A DNA stretch of 64,000 nucleotides from Ceratothoa steindachneri (taxonomy: Eukaryota; Arthropoda; Malacostraca; Isopoda; Cymothoidae): assembly GCA_963969495.1 (NCBI GenBank), contig OZ018321.1, positions 130,607,120-130,671,119 on the forward strand, in the 5' to 3' direction. This document shows, piece after piece, positions 23,575 to 34,875 of the stretch; positions within the stretch are counted from its first letter, which is position 1; every line of letters starts with the position of its first letter. Made by a program: the position numbers and the translations under genes. A model generated the notes under the pieces. It did not search any database. It saw nothing but the letters and a program-made list of their open reading frames with translations, and was not told the DNA's origin.

Positions 23575-23587
23575 TTGATAGAGCCTA
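23575..23587 (+). repeat. Target-site duplication, right copy
   Basis: TTGATAGAGCCTA, directly after the A-rich tail; matches 22979-22991. Confidence 0.85.
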
Positions 23588-23771
23588 TGCCGATGTGGGA
23601 CACCAATTATGCCCTAAACCTATTGAATTCGGGGCTAAGAAATTCCTAAGAGAGTTTGGTGTAACTCTTGGACCCTTGAAGCCCTTGCTTCTGCCCAATA
23701 TGTTACCTTGGAGGATATCATTTCAATTTTTATCACCACACCCACATGCTCCCAAAGCTGCTACTCTTGTG

Positions 23772-24056
<285 letters not shown>

Positions 24057-24189
24057 ACAGGTAAAATAAGAAAATGATTTTTCAGAACATTCTAGAATTT
24101 TTTTAAAATCATCTAGAAACATTTTATTCACTAGGTAAGAAATGTACAACTACCATTAGATATTGTTATACTCATTTTGCAGAGATGAC

Positions 24190-24608
24190 ACCACATGTAA
24201 AGTGACTCCTGAGCTCCATCAGAGAGTTGTTCGCTTGAAGACTTAGGCAAGTACTCTTTTTGTGATTTCAAATGAGGTAGGAAGCTCCTAGAGTCTGATT
24301 TTTGGCATTTTAAAGTTATTCAATGAATCCAAAACCTATAAATCTCCTGCAAAATTCAGTTGACCCCGCATAACCACTGTCTGAAAAGACACCTATTAGG
24401 TTCTTCTCTCTGAAAGATCCCTTTGAGATTGCAACAGAAATTTCTTAAAAAAGTAGGACTAATAGTGACAAAAGAATGAGCCATTTCACAGTGTTTTCCT
24501 TTGGAGCTTTTTCTCCAGAAACCAAACCAATCACCAGTAAGAAGAAACAGAAGGTGAGACTTGAATATGCTTAAGCTCATTGTAGCAGAATGCCCCTTTT
24601 GATCACTC
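24190..24608 (+). pseudogene. Tc1 transposase, N-terminal part
   Basis: Across shifting frames the translation gives ISNEVGSS, then GILKLFNESKTYKSP, PRITTV, KKVGLIVTKE and RLEYA, matching the helix-turn-helix DNA-binding region of Tc1 transposases and the start of the catalytic domain. Several stops are present. The sequence then breaks at about 24608, where an insertion begins; the catalytic part resumes at about 26249. Confidence 0.7.
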
Positions 24609-25179
24609 CACACCTGATACCACTTTTGTTGTGGTATACCTTGTGGAACGTGAAGTACTTCTTTGATGAAGTAGGCTTTGATCTAAGAGTGCTAATTTTG
24701 TTGTTTTAAAGAAGAGCCGCTTCAAACACGTAAGGATATAGAGCAATGCACAGGAATTCCCAAAATAAACTTATATTTTAAATTTAAAAATTTACTACAC
24801 CAAAACTAAACATGAACCACAGAAATACTCCAAATATTAAAATACACAATAATTACTTCAATTAACTTGACCCTCTAAAATTGGCTAAATTCGATACGCA
24901 CTTCAATATACAAGAATTAGGCTAATTGTCTCTACTGGAGTTTAAATACCTTAGTTGCTCTGGCGGTTGGTTTGAGTTTGACCTTGAACTCAATGAGCCC
25001 CAGACACCACAGGAATCTGGTAGGTCCGTTGACACGTGCTTCGACCAAATTGTTGTAGGTGGTCGAGACCACGAGGTACTTTGGCGAATGTAGCAGATGG
25101 GGGTCCACACAGTATTCAGGGGAAGGGTCTCAAGAGCGAGAACAATCATGGTGCTTTAGGAGGCACCAGGGTAGGCGGG

Positions 25180-25760
25180 GTCTCTCTGTCGACAGTAAGT
25201 TGAACTTGGTTCTTAAACCAAGTTAACTTAGAGTTTGGTGTGACCACCGGGTAACGCGCTCGAGGGGGAGCTTTTCTCCTTCGTTACGTAATTCCTCATG
25301 GGCGAGGACTGTACTCGGGAGGGGGGGTCTTCCTCAAGGGCGAGGATAGAGAAGGGGGGGGTTTCTCTGACGAGAATAAGTTGAACTTGAACAAGTTAAC
25401 TTAAAGGTTGGTTTGGTAACCAAGAACTAGCTCGAGGATGAGCTTCTTCCTAATTCCAGTCTTCCTCCAGAGCGAGGGTAACGGAGGGGGGTTTCTCTGA
25501 CGAGAAAAAGTTGAACTTGGTTCCTCAACCAAGTTAACTTATGAGTTTGATGTGGCCACCGGGTAACGGGCTCGAAGTGGAGCCTTTTTCCTCTTCGTTT
25601 CGTAATTCCTCAATGGCGAGGAATTTCCCTGGCTTTTACGATGCACCAGGACAGGAGGAGTGTCTCTGACGAGAGTAAGTTGAACTTGAACAAGTTAACT
25701 TAACGTTCGGTTTGATAACAAGGGACTAGCTCGAAGATGAGCTGCTTCTTAGCCCCCTAG
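25180..25760. repeat. Tandem array of hairpin units (two units of about 305 bp)
   Basis: Each unit holds two related blocks that begin TCTCTGACGAGA and are followed by an inverted repeat. Block 1 has AAGTTGAACTTGGTT paired with AACCAAGTTAACTT, then CCACCGGGTAACG (near 25191 and 25508). Block 2 has AAGTTGAACTTGAACAAGTT, then AACTTAA and CTAGCTCGA-GATGAGC (near 25378 and 25677). The spacing is about 313 bp for block 1 and 299 bp for block 2. The blocks resemble each other as well, so an older duplication preceded the tandem one. No open frame persists through it. Confidence 0.75.
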
Positions 25761-25886
25761 GTAGCCCTGCCTCTCTTGCAGGGGACTTCGTAGTCTGGCG
25801 ACTCAAGTATTCTACCTGTCCAGTCTCGGTAGCCCGGCTTCTATCCGGGGACTTCGTAGCCTGGTGACTGACGTATACTACCACGT
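25760..25886. repeat. Pair of roughly 61-bp direct repeats
   Basis: Two adjacent units share GGTAGCCC, GGGGACTTCGTAG, CTGG-GACT and end in CTACC (about 25760-25820 and 25828-25882). They lie just after the hairpin array and before the right end of the same insertion. Confidence 0.7.
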
Positions 25887-26248
25887 TTTTCCCAAATCTT
25901 TGTTATTTATACCTCGTCACCCCACTGGGGTAGGAGGGGGAGGGGGCTTGTGGCCGGGCCCAGGAGGGTTCTTATTCCAACGGTTTTTCTCACCAAGTCT
26001 TGCCTCAGCTCCCGTTGACCTTGGAGCTTGAGTGAAACGCGTCTCCAATTTCTTATTTGAGGTGAAATTGAATATATTCTCGTAGGGGAGATCTTGCAGT
26101 TTACAACCTTTCGGCTTTTCATAGCGACGAGTGGCGAGGCGCTGTGGTTACGAGTTTGACCCCACGGTGCCGAGGCCGGATGTCTTTGCGGTTACCTTCC
26201 CGTGTCTCCACTGAGAGAGAACGGGGGAGTGACGATTCCCCTACACTC

Positions 26249-27335
26249 ATATTGTTTGGAAGGATGAAGATTGGGAGAGAATTCATTTCATTTGGATCTT
26301 ATGGCAGACGCTTTATTAGACATGCTACAAGTGATAGACAACACTAAATGCGTTTGTCTGCCAATCATGGAGGAGGTAGCATCATGGTATGGGGGATGTT
26401 TTCGTCTGAAGGACTTGGTCTGCTAATGCGAATAATTGGAATGGAAATTCAAATATGTATGTAAACCTCCACTCCGATCATCTCTTAACCACCCAGCATT
26501 ATTAATGCAGTACAAAGTGCTATACCATACTGCAAAGCAAGTAAAATACTATTTCAAACAATCATCATCTTCGTTTTTCATCCTCTTGCTCCCGCTTCTG
26601 CATGGTTGGATGGTCATATGACTCTTCTCCACCGACATCGGTCCTGAGCATCTTCCTCCATAAGTCCCAGCCCCGCCATATCTTCCACAACACAATCCCT
26701 CCTGGTGGCCTTCTGCCTTCCACTTGCATATGCATAGCCTCCCTCAGGTAGCCATCCTCCTCTGATCTCTCCACATGACAAAACCATCCGAGTCTCCTCA
26801 GTCACAGCTCAGAATCCAGCTCCACTACTACACATCTGTCCACCACCTCAGAGCTCCTGATCCTCTCAACACACTCATCAGTCTTTCTGTTAAGGTCCAA
26901 TTCTCAGCACCATACAATAGAGCTTCTCGTACACATGCTACATATACCAAGCTTCTCTTCTTCAAGGAAATGCCTCGGTTCAACAGTAATTCTGACACTT
27001 CTCTCCACTTATTCTAGACAATGGCTATTCTTGCATGAACAACTCTTTCCACTTCAGCTTCGCTGTCTAGTATATCTCCGAGGTAGCAGAACTGATCCAC
27101 CAACTCCAGCATTTCCCCAGCAGCATTCCATTCATTTGTGACCCCGTTCTCATTTGGTCTTGTACGGCACCCAGTGCAAACAAGAAGATATCAAAGTAAT
27201 GAATTGCCTGGTCAGAACCTGGACCTGAACCCAATTGAGAACCTCTGGAAGATCATTGGTGACAAAGTTCGAGACCTGCAGCATTCAACTGTGATGGATT
27301 TATGGACAAAAATAGAGCCAATAATATTTTGTTAG
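26249..27335 (+). pseudogene. Tc1 transposase, catalytic part (split by a LINE)
   Basis: The left piece (to 26560) gives FGSYGRRFIRH and NHGGGSIMVWGMFSSEGLG, the segment around the second catalytic Asp in Tc1 enzymes. The right piece (from 27183) gives PGQNLDLNPIENLWKIIGDK, the DLNPIEN block that precedes the final acidic residue. The two are separated by a 616-bp minus-strand RT fragment with a CAAACA duplication, and the transposase reads continuously once this is set aside. Stops elsewhere show it is inactive. Confidence 0.78.
26561..27176 (-). mobile_element. 5'-truncated LINE fragment (RTE-like RT C-terminus) nested in Tc1
   Basis: Read on the minus strand it gives GEMLELVDQFCYLGDILDS, KWREVSELLLNRGISLKKRS, VREALLYGAENWTLTERL and HVERSEEDGYLREAMHMQVE, the C-terminal part of endonuclease-RT proteins common in animal genomes. 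The 3' end on the minus strand finishes in GATGATGAT at 26561. CAAACA flanks both sides (26555-26560 and 27177-27182). The GAT-type tail fits RTE-like elements; the clade is an inference. Confidence 0.72.
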
Positions 27336-27491
27336 TTTAGTATAATTTATTGCATATACAATTGTGTCCTAGGAAATTTTCATAAAATATATTAAATGCA
27401 TGCCTTATGAACCATAGAAATTTCATTGACCTACTTATATTTTTTAAAATATTTTAATAAAGGAAAATCATGCTTTTATTTTGCTTGCTAG
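27325..27491 (-). repeat. Tc1 right terminal inverted repeat
   Basis: Reverse complement of the repeat at 23870-24056; ends at the start of a (TA)13-like run (27492-27518). Confidence 0.8.
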
Positions 27492-27513
27492 TATATATAT
27501 ATATATATATATA

Positions 27514-27657
27514 TATATGTGAGAATGGATGGGGAGAAAGAAAAGTCCAGACACTACACAGAGCTCTTTATTGACGTTTCGCCAAGAGGCGAAACGTCAA
27601 TAAAGAGCTCTGTGTAGTGTCTGGACTTTTCTTTCTCCCCATCCATTCTCACATATA
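27514..27657. repeat. Perfect palindrome, 70-bp arms, 4-base loop
   Basis: 27514-27583 and 27588-27657 are exact reverse complements around AAGA. Each arm reads, from the centre outward, GGCGAAACGTCAATAAAG, then AGCTCTGTGTAGTGTCTGG, then a pyrimidine-rich segment and CATTCTCACATATA. TA runs lie on both sides. The GCGAAACGTC-AATAAAG core recalls the ends of Penelope-like elements, whose terminal repeats carry hammerhead ribozymes; that link is from memory and unproven. The perfect identity means a recent origin or an assembly artefact. Confidence 0.9.
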
Positions 27658-28329
27658 CGTCGAGTCTTTCATGCAATATATATATATATATATTATTTAT
27701 TTATATTTTTATTTATTTATTTGCGCCTATTCCCTCAACCTTTTGTCCACTGTACTTTGCACCCGGAGGGACTGTTCTTACTGGGGCAGAATTTAGTTTG
27801 CTAATCATGGTCCCTGAGTGGACTGCATGCCATCCTGGGATCACCTAGCGCCAGGGTATGATAATAATAGGTAAACTCCCACTCTACTCGTTCGTGGACA
27901 TACCTATCTCTACTTCTCTTTATTACATACCTACCTACCCCCTTCCAAACCTGTTCTATCCACAGTGGTTCTGGGTACTTGGCTCACTTTTTCCAGTACA
28001 CATAAGCTGGCTATGTCAGCACCATACTTTATGGTCAAAGCTTGCTGACAAATCCTCCCTAAATGGTGGACCGGGTTGGCAAGGCCCATCTTAGCTCAAA
28101 CTTATAGGCCGATTATGTGAATATGATTGCATTCTGGAATTTTCTTCTCCTACGGAGACTTTTCTCTTCACCTCCCATGGCATTGAGAGCTCATATTATC
28201 CACCTTGCAGGCATTTTTTTTGGGCATAGTAATCATGGCAACAATAGAAAGTAATAGTGGGCAACCGGATATGCATGGAGAGCTGCCTCCAAGTATGCCT
28301 CACTCTCTCTAGGTGTTGGGGAGGATGAG
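27658..28329. other. Intron sequence, no gene recognised
   Basis: A TA/ATTT-rich stretch at 27677-27722 is followed by ordinary sequence. No TE protein was recognised before the 5' region of LINE copy C begins. Confidence 0.4.
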
Positions 28330-31300
28330 GTAGCATGAAACACCCCTTCTCTCACTGTCCCCATGCAGCAAATGGGCTTCCCCCTTTGCCATCTTCTGAG
28401 CTGGGCAGCTCCACCTCAGAAAAGGAGGTGGGCTCCAACTTTCTTCTAGCGGAGAGGTTTACTGCTCTTGTAGGTCTACAGGTGAAGTGGCTTCCCGCTC
28501 CTCCCTTCTTTGGACTCACCCTTGGGTGGTTTCATCTCTGCACCAGCAGTGGTTCCCCCATTTCCTTTCACAGTGGATTGCCAAGAGAGAAGGAGTAAGG
28601 CTCAGAATCGACCACTCCCGGTGGGATTGGCTCGATAGAGCCAACCCCCATAGAGGGGCAAGGAATAGTGGGGCCCGCTGGGTTATTGTGCCACAGGGGG
28701 CCAGTGTGCATACCCCCTCCCTTCCTCAATGGAGGTCAGTTCCCCTGGCCCAAGACAAAAAGACTAAATAGTCCTCGATTGGGCATGACTACACCTCTAG
28801 GAGGACCCCCCTGAAGTGTACATGGTCTATGAGGTAACTCTGCCCCTGAAGACAGGATCTTCCATCGGGGTGATCTTGGGCTTGATGCCAAACACCAAAG
28901 CTGAGTCAGTCCCTGTCCAAGCTTCTTTTCTCCTCAGGCCTCACAAGGAGAGGAGGGACCACCTTTCCTGACTGGTGGCCCTTTTCCATTTCAGAGAAGG
29001 ATCTTGCCTAGGCTGGTCTGTTTGGCCTTGGGACCGCTTCCGAGGGTGGGTGGAGAGAAGCAGGTTCACTTCCCACTCTCCGTGAGTGCTCTGGGGAAAT
29101 ACAAGTTCGCTGCCACCTCGGCAAGCAACCAATCCAAGATTGGCGCATGCGGCCCCGAGGCCCCCTCTAGCGTGGAGGCCCAGACAATGACCAAAGTCTC
29201 AAGTGCGCTGAGCTGACCCTCAATTCTGGTTATTCGCTCCACAAATAGCAGCATGTTGGCTAAAACAACATTATCCATCAGAGGAGATCAATAGCTATGT
29301 TGATTAGTAGAATGTTGAAAGTGACTAGTTTCTCGGATGGGGGACCTTCAGGGTGAATGTGACACCGCTCTCTACCCTAAACTTTGTGAAATGTGTGGTC
29401 TATGAATGGAAACTACTGGATTACACCATAGATGACATCATTCTAGAGCTGGGTGACCATAGGGTGGCCAAAAGAAAACAGGGAGGTGCCCTAGGTCCTA
29501 CCCTACATTCTTCATCACATTAGACTGTGACAGGGTTCCTGAGTTGGTGCATTCTGGTTGTTATTGCTCTTGTGTCACTGCCGCATAGGTGCTGTTACTG
29601 CCACCTTTCCGGCCATCCAAAATGCTCATGTATAGACGTGCAACCTCCCATAATGTAGTTGCGGAGTCACCTGAGACTCCTAAAGCTTCCCCCTGAAAGG
29701 ACAACACCAAAAGACCTTCAGCTTCTATTCCCACCCTCCTCACTCAAGGTTTGACTGGGTGGCTCAGAGATGGTAGATCCTCCGAGGGAGGGACCCACAC
29801 TTCCCAAACTGCCCCACCTACCAACGTTTTCCAGGCAAATGAACAAAAGATTTGCCTAGCCAAGCAAACCTCCCCCTATAAATCTTTAAAAGTGACAGCC
29901 AACAGCGCACGGAGTTCCTCCTAGCAGAGTACGACCATTCCCACGAAGGTTTTCTCTTCAAATAGGGCCTCCACATCTACTCCAAGGTAGGCTTGGAACG
30001 CATATTCCTTTAATGGAATTGGCGTAGACTCCAGGCCCGCTGGGAAGAGCTGCGGAGGCTCATCTCCTCCCTTTCCCCCATTAGGCATCAATTTGCAGGG
30101 GACCATGCTGGGCATGTGTCTCCTGCCCACACTCCCGGGATATAATGGTTTTATTACTCCAATATCATAGAATTGAGCTGGGGCAGGAGGATGCGCCATT
30201 TACACCCAGTATGATGTTTCCATTCTTTAATTTGCTATAAATAGCCCCTTTCAGGCAGAAGCAGTGCAGCTACACCTGGATATGAGGTATACTGTAATTT
30301 CTCTGTGCATTCCACCGCCAGCCAACCTCGAAGCAGGGAATTTCTGCCTCGGCGTGGCACAGTTGCCAACCCCTTTCTTCTGCTTGGGCATTTGAACAGT
30401 AGACACCCTCTCTAGGGGTACTATACATTTAATCCCAGGGTTCAGCTCCTTGCCAACCTGATCGACAAGGTGTACTAATTGTAGATGAGTTTACACATCA
30501 CTGTACAAGAACCACTTTTTCCTGCCTTGATCTATCCCTGTGCTCTCCAGATGCAGAGCTTGAATTTGGGTGTGTGGTGGTCGATGAGCTCATTGGTAGT
30601 GATCACTTTTCCATTCAACTATCATTTTGTGGCCCGCTGCCGCCTGAAAAACATGATTGATTTCTCTATCCCAATCGAGGAGTTTAGGTCGTTGAATGAT
30701 GCCGTTGAGTTTTTCTCTGGCCCCCTTATCGCCGTTGCCCTAACTACTATTCCTAGAACATCTGGTCATTTTGCATGGTCGGTAAATTTCTTCGACCTAA
30801 GGCTAGGTTCCCGTATTTTTCGAAGCATGACCGCCGCTCTTCCTTGTGGGCATATGTGTCTTCACTTCACAGGAAAACTGCTATAGTAGAGGGGGAAGGT
30901 GCGTCAAAAGAATTTGTGACAAGTTCTTGCAGAACCCATCCCACCCTCCCTCTCGAGGAGAATTGGACTGCAATCTCGAACCCTGCGTCCATGGTGGAGT
31001 CTTTTGCGGACGCTTTTTCTGCATTCTCTAGCCAGGATGCTGCTCCACCAGCATTCAATGCCCATTGTGATATCGCTGAAGGCCGCTAACTGGAGTTTAC
31101 TTCCAGAGGAGGAGAGCCCTTCAAAAAAATGTTTACATCGAGTGAGTTGTGTTCTGTCTCTTGATTCATGCGCGGACACCGCCCCAGGTCCGACGATGTC
31201 CCGTGTGCCATGCTTTGGCACCTGGGTGAGCGAGCATGCACTTTCTGTTAGATTTGTTCAACAGTTTCTGGGTAGAGGGTATCCCCCCAGACTTGGCAAA

Positions 31301-31790
31301 TGGCTACTGTGTTTGTTTTTCACAAACCAGAGAGATATTACTCTACTCGGCTGGTTTCTGGCTAACTTCTTTTGTGTACAAGTTGATGGAGAAATTGTTA
31401 AATGTTAGATTAACCTCTTTCCTGGACAATGAAGGCCCCTATTTTACCCACAGTGCAGCTTCTACAAAGTTACATTTCACATCGGATGCTATATGTATGT
31501 TCTTCCCTACTAGATATCACTACAGCAGTTTTTCTGTTTGGTTTGGAGAAGGCCTATGATACCGCATGGAGATAGGGTATTATGTACACTCTCCACACGA
31601 TGGATGTGAGGCTACGCATCCCAATCCTTATTTCTGTATTCCTGAGAGATCATTAATTCTGTGTAGGCGTGGGGAAGACCCCTTCTCCAGCCCAATGGAC
31701 TGAAGAGGACCTCCCACAGGGAAGTTTCCTCAGTACCACACCTTTTGCCCTATGCATCAATGAAAGTTGGGGCAAAGAAGGCACACGATC
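28330..31790 (+). mobile_element. I-like LINE copy C, old and degenerate
   Basis: It aligns in order with copies D and E. The 5' region is at 28330-28900 (GGCTCGATAGAGCCAACCCC, compare 33616 and 44813). ORF1 is at 28930-29990 (a damaged FEPAGFKR/IRSTD region, and CCYCHLSGHPKCSC-like codons near 29590). The endonuclease is at 29995-30650 (CATATTCCTTTAATGGAATT). The linker and RT start are at 30650-31790, with GAGAAGGCCTATGATACCGC at about 31545. Small deletions and stops are everywhere, and it fades out after the PQGS box near 31740. It sits in the intron between exons b and c, ending about 370 bp before exon c. Confidence 0.78.
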
Positions 31791-32158
31791 TTCCAAATAT
31801 CAGCTGAAGCATGGTTCTCGTGTTACATCTGGCTTACCCTTGTAGGTTTGAATAGATAAGATATCACTATAGTAATCAGAGGTAGGTAGAATTTGTCTGT
31901 GTTAGGTTTGGCCATTCAAAACATGGGACACACACCTTACCTTGGTTTGTGTAAAGAATGTGCAATCATGCTTGTGCATGTAAAGAGTGTATGAAAGTAC
32001 AAAAGGATCACAGTGATGTTATGAATTGTTGAGCGGTGTTCATGGAACAGTCTATTTGAGTCCTTTTGGTTCTTTGCTGTCTGCCAAATTACACTCCTTG
32101 GTTCATAGATAAAGTTATTCACGATTTTGAGGAGTGGCTAACCAATATTGATTTTCAG
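31791..32158. other. Intron sequence before ADCK5-like exon c
   Basis: No TE protein recognised; ends with ATTGATTTTCAG, the acceptor of exon c. Confidence 0.45.
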
Positions 32159-32329
32159 TCTTCATCAGGAAGTCTACAAAAGGGGATGCGGAAATAGTGT
32201 TGCTGGATCATGGGTTATACCAGCAATTTCCCATTCACATCCGCCATTCCCTCTGTCATCTATGGGAAAGCATCGTCATGGGCAATCATGAGAAGATCCG
32301 GAAGTATTCCCAGGAACTTGGAGTTAATG
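32159..32329 (+). CDS. ADCK5: ADCK5-like exon c (LLDHG motif)
   Basis: The acceptor is ATTTTCAG at 32151-32158; the donor is GTAAGA at 32330. The exon is 171 nt, phase 1 in and phase 1 out. It encodes VFIRKSTKGDAEIVLLDHG, then LYQQFPIHIRHSLCHLWESI and ending in RKYSQELGVN. LLDHGLY is the UbiB counterpart of the DFG magnesium-binding motif. Joined to exon b it forms HADPHPGN-VFIRK, the canonical spacing in this family. The final G combines with AG of exon d to give Glu. Confidence 0.93.
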
Positions 32330-32519
32330 GTAAGAATATTTTATTCAAGATTTTAATAGGTTATATAGTACCTGCTGCCATCTATGATTCTTTCGGTTAA
32401 GGTTCATCCCTTGAGCCGGCAGGCTTGATGAATGAGATTCATGCAGAGAACCAGCACTCTGTGTCTAATTTTATTTTTCAGTTTTATTCTTCTTAGTTAA
32501 GTAGGATGAGGCAGGTAGG

Positions 32520-33350
32520 GTGTAAAGGCAGGAAATGATTAAAATGGCTATACTACACAAATAGGATCATAAGAAATAAGTTGGATTTGTTAAGAGGGCC
32601 AGTAAGTAGAGAATTTTGATGTTATTGCGATAATAGAGTCATTGCTTGGCTTGTCAGAAAAGAACTATAAGACCTGATGTTGAGATGGATGCTTATAATG
32701 TTACATAGAGATAGAAATGGTAGGAAAGGAGTGATTATTTATATTAGGAATACTCTCCAGTGTTGTGAAAACATTACAATTAAAACAGATACTAACACCT
32801 GAGTCATAATAGCAAGAGCATTTTTATAGTAAGGTGTATTAGGCTAATGATAAAGATGAAAATTACGATATTCTTTATCTGAATTTTAGTATAGCTTGCA
32901 ACAAAGTGCCCCACTTGAGATTTTTGAATACATTTAAAGCACATGGGATTGATGGAAGGATTTTTAGGTGGACTCAGTCATGGCTTAGTCACAGACAGCA
33001 AAGAGTTAGAATAGACAGGGTTAAATCAGAGTGGGCGAATGTTACCAGTGGAGTTCCTCAGGGGTCAGTGTTATTCCCGATTTATTATAAGGATCTTGAC
33101 TTAGGTATAAGTAGTGACCTAAGCAAGTTTGCTGATGATACTGTTAGGTAGGATTATAAGATCTGACTGATACTGAGGTATTACAGGATGAATTGGCCAT
33201 ACTATCCCAATGGGTAAAGAAAGGGGAAATGGAATTAACATGAGCAAGTGTAGTGTACTTAGTATAGGTTGGTGTAATCCACTAATAATTAGAAACTGAA
33301 TGGGGTAGTTTTAGTAAGGTCAGAATCCGAAACAGACTTAAGTGCCGTAG
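32520..33350 (+). mobile_element. CR1/L2-like LINE, internally deleted and degenerate
   Basis: The first part resembles a LINE endonuclease (TNRIIRNKLDLLRGPVSRE, then ESLLGLSEKNYKT). From about 32880 the frame switches to [50 protein letters not shown], and [10 protein letters not shown] at about 33120. The region joining endonuclease and RT is missing, so there is a deletion of about 1 kb by comparison with whole elements. The RT carries the ADD box of CR1-like enzymes and is a different family from the element at 4158. Confidence 0.68.
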
Positions 33351-33930
33351 TGAGATCTGACGGGACTCAGCGCCCCGTCCGGCCCCAGCTTAGCCTCTTC
33401 TCCTTTCTGACACCTTGTCTTCTTACCCTGCTTCCTCACTTTCCCTACAACCTCTCCCACAACTTTCTTTGGTCTGTCTCTAATTTTGCATTGTAGACAC
33501 CTACCAGCTTCCTCTCACCCAACCATCTCGGATCCGGGCTGGGAGGAGGGAACAATGCCCCCTCCTCCCTAAGCTCCAGTTTGGGGTGGCACATAATTAA
33601 CCCCTCCTGATGGGAGCGGCTCGATAGGACCAACCCCTTTAGGGGAGCAAGGGATAACAAGGCCTGTCAGCACATGTCTCCTAATGTCCTGCTTGCATGC
33701 ATGACAAGTTTACAGGGGGTCAGTGTAGCTGCCACCCTTCTCTTTCTTGACAGATGCTCTAGATGAGACGGAAGGTACCTAGAATGGCATCTGTGATGTG
33801 TTTACGGGGTGGGGGGGCACATGGAGGTCCCCGTGAAATGGACATGGTCCCTAAGGTGACCAAGCCCCAGAAAGTAGGATCTTCCATGGGGTCGAACCCG
33901 GGCTCGGTGCCAAGCACAGAACCCGAGTCC

Positions 33931-34875
33931 ACCCCTCAGACGGCTTGGGCCCACGAGGACTCACAAGGAGAGAAGGAACCTCCGTCCCCAGCTGGTTTCC
34001 CTTTGACAGCCAAGAACTTCTCCATTTCAGAGAAGGGTTTTGCTGAGGCCCGCCCATCTGGCCTAAGGGCTCCTTCCCTTTCCCCACCCTCCTTTTCAAA
34101 AAAAGGAGCTCGAGGGATGGACGGTGACTTAGAATCAGAAGGTCCTCCCTGACCTTTGCTGCCCTCCCAAGACGTGGGGGAAGGAGGCGACAAACAAATA
34201 AAGAGAAATATCTCCCTCTTAAGTGCGTGGGAATTAAAGACGAATGCAAATTCTAATATTGGACGACTTTAATACTATTTCAATAGCCTTCGAGTGGTTA
34301 TAGGATACAAACAAACGAAACAAAATAATCTTTAATACTATCTAAACAACAAATGAGATTAACAAGAATGATACACTTTAACGATTACGTGCACCCCTCA
34401 GACGGCTTGGGCCCACGAGGACTCACAAGGAGAGAAGGATACTCCGTCCCCAGCTGGTTTCCCTTTGACAGCCAAGAACTTCTCCATTTCAGAGAAGGGT
34501 CTTGCTCAGGCCCGCCCATCTGGCCTAAGGGCTCCTTCCAGCGGTGGAGAGAAGTGGGTTCTTTCCCCACCCTCCTTTTCAAAAAAAGGAGCTCGAGGGA
34601 TGGACGGTGACTTAGAATCAGGAGGTCCTCCCTGACCTTTGCTGCCCTCTCTAGACGTGGGGGAAGGAGGCGACAAACAAATAAAGAGAAATATCTCCCT
34701 CTTAAGTGCGTGGGAATTAAAGACGAATGCAAATTCTAATATTGGCCGACTTTACTACTATTTCAATAGGCTTCGAGTGGTTATAGGATACAAACAAACG
34801 AAACAAAATAATCTTTAATACTATCCAAACAACAAGTGAGATTAACAAGAATTATACACTTTAACGATTACGTTA
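33931..34875. repeat. Tandem duplication joining LINE and non-LINE sequence
   Basis: ACCCCTCAGACGGCTTGGGC starts at 33931 and again at 34393. Both copies continue through LINE ORF1 sequence, cross the same junction (GGAGGCGACAAACAAATAAA near 34185 and 34668) into AT-rich unrelated sequence, and end at TTAACGATTACGT. The period is 462 bp; the second copy keeps a segment of about 21-24 bp (AGCGGTGGAGAGAAGTGGG) lost from the first. The copies are about 97 percent alike, so the duplication is recent and came after the foreign DNA joined the LINE. Confidence 0.88.

Larger units (their letters stand above)
24609..26243. mobile_element. Unclassified insertion inside Tc1 (about 1.6 kb)
   Basis: The Tc1 sequence is interrupted here, and CACTC occurs at both edges (24604-24608 and 26244-26248), a possible 5-bp target duplication as LTR elements make. 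The left third is AT-rich. The rest holds the hairpin-repeat array (25180-25760), a pair of roughly 61-bp repeats and a GC-richer right end. No protein is recognisable. A solo LTR is one possibility, but the ends are not TG...CA at the inferred borders, so the class is open. Confidence 0.5.

Noticed and set aside
24922..25149. Minus-strand 75-codon frame beside the hairpin array
   Set aside because: No recognisable motif, and it lies in an insertion that otherwise lacks coding sequence.
25180..25882. Repeat array considered as a CRISPR
   Set aside because: Two long units with hairpins inside a eukaryotic transposon; no regular short repeats and spacers, no cas genes.
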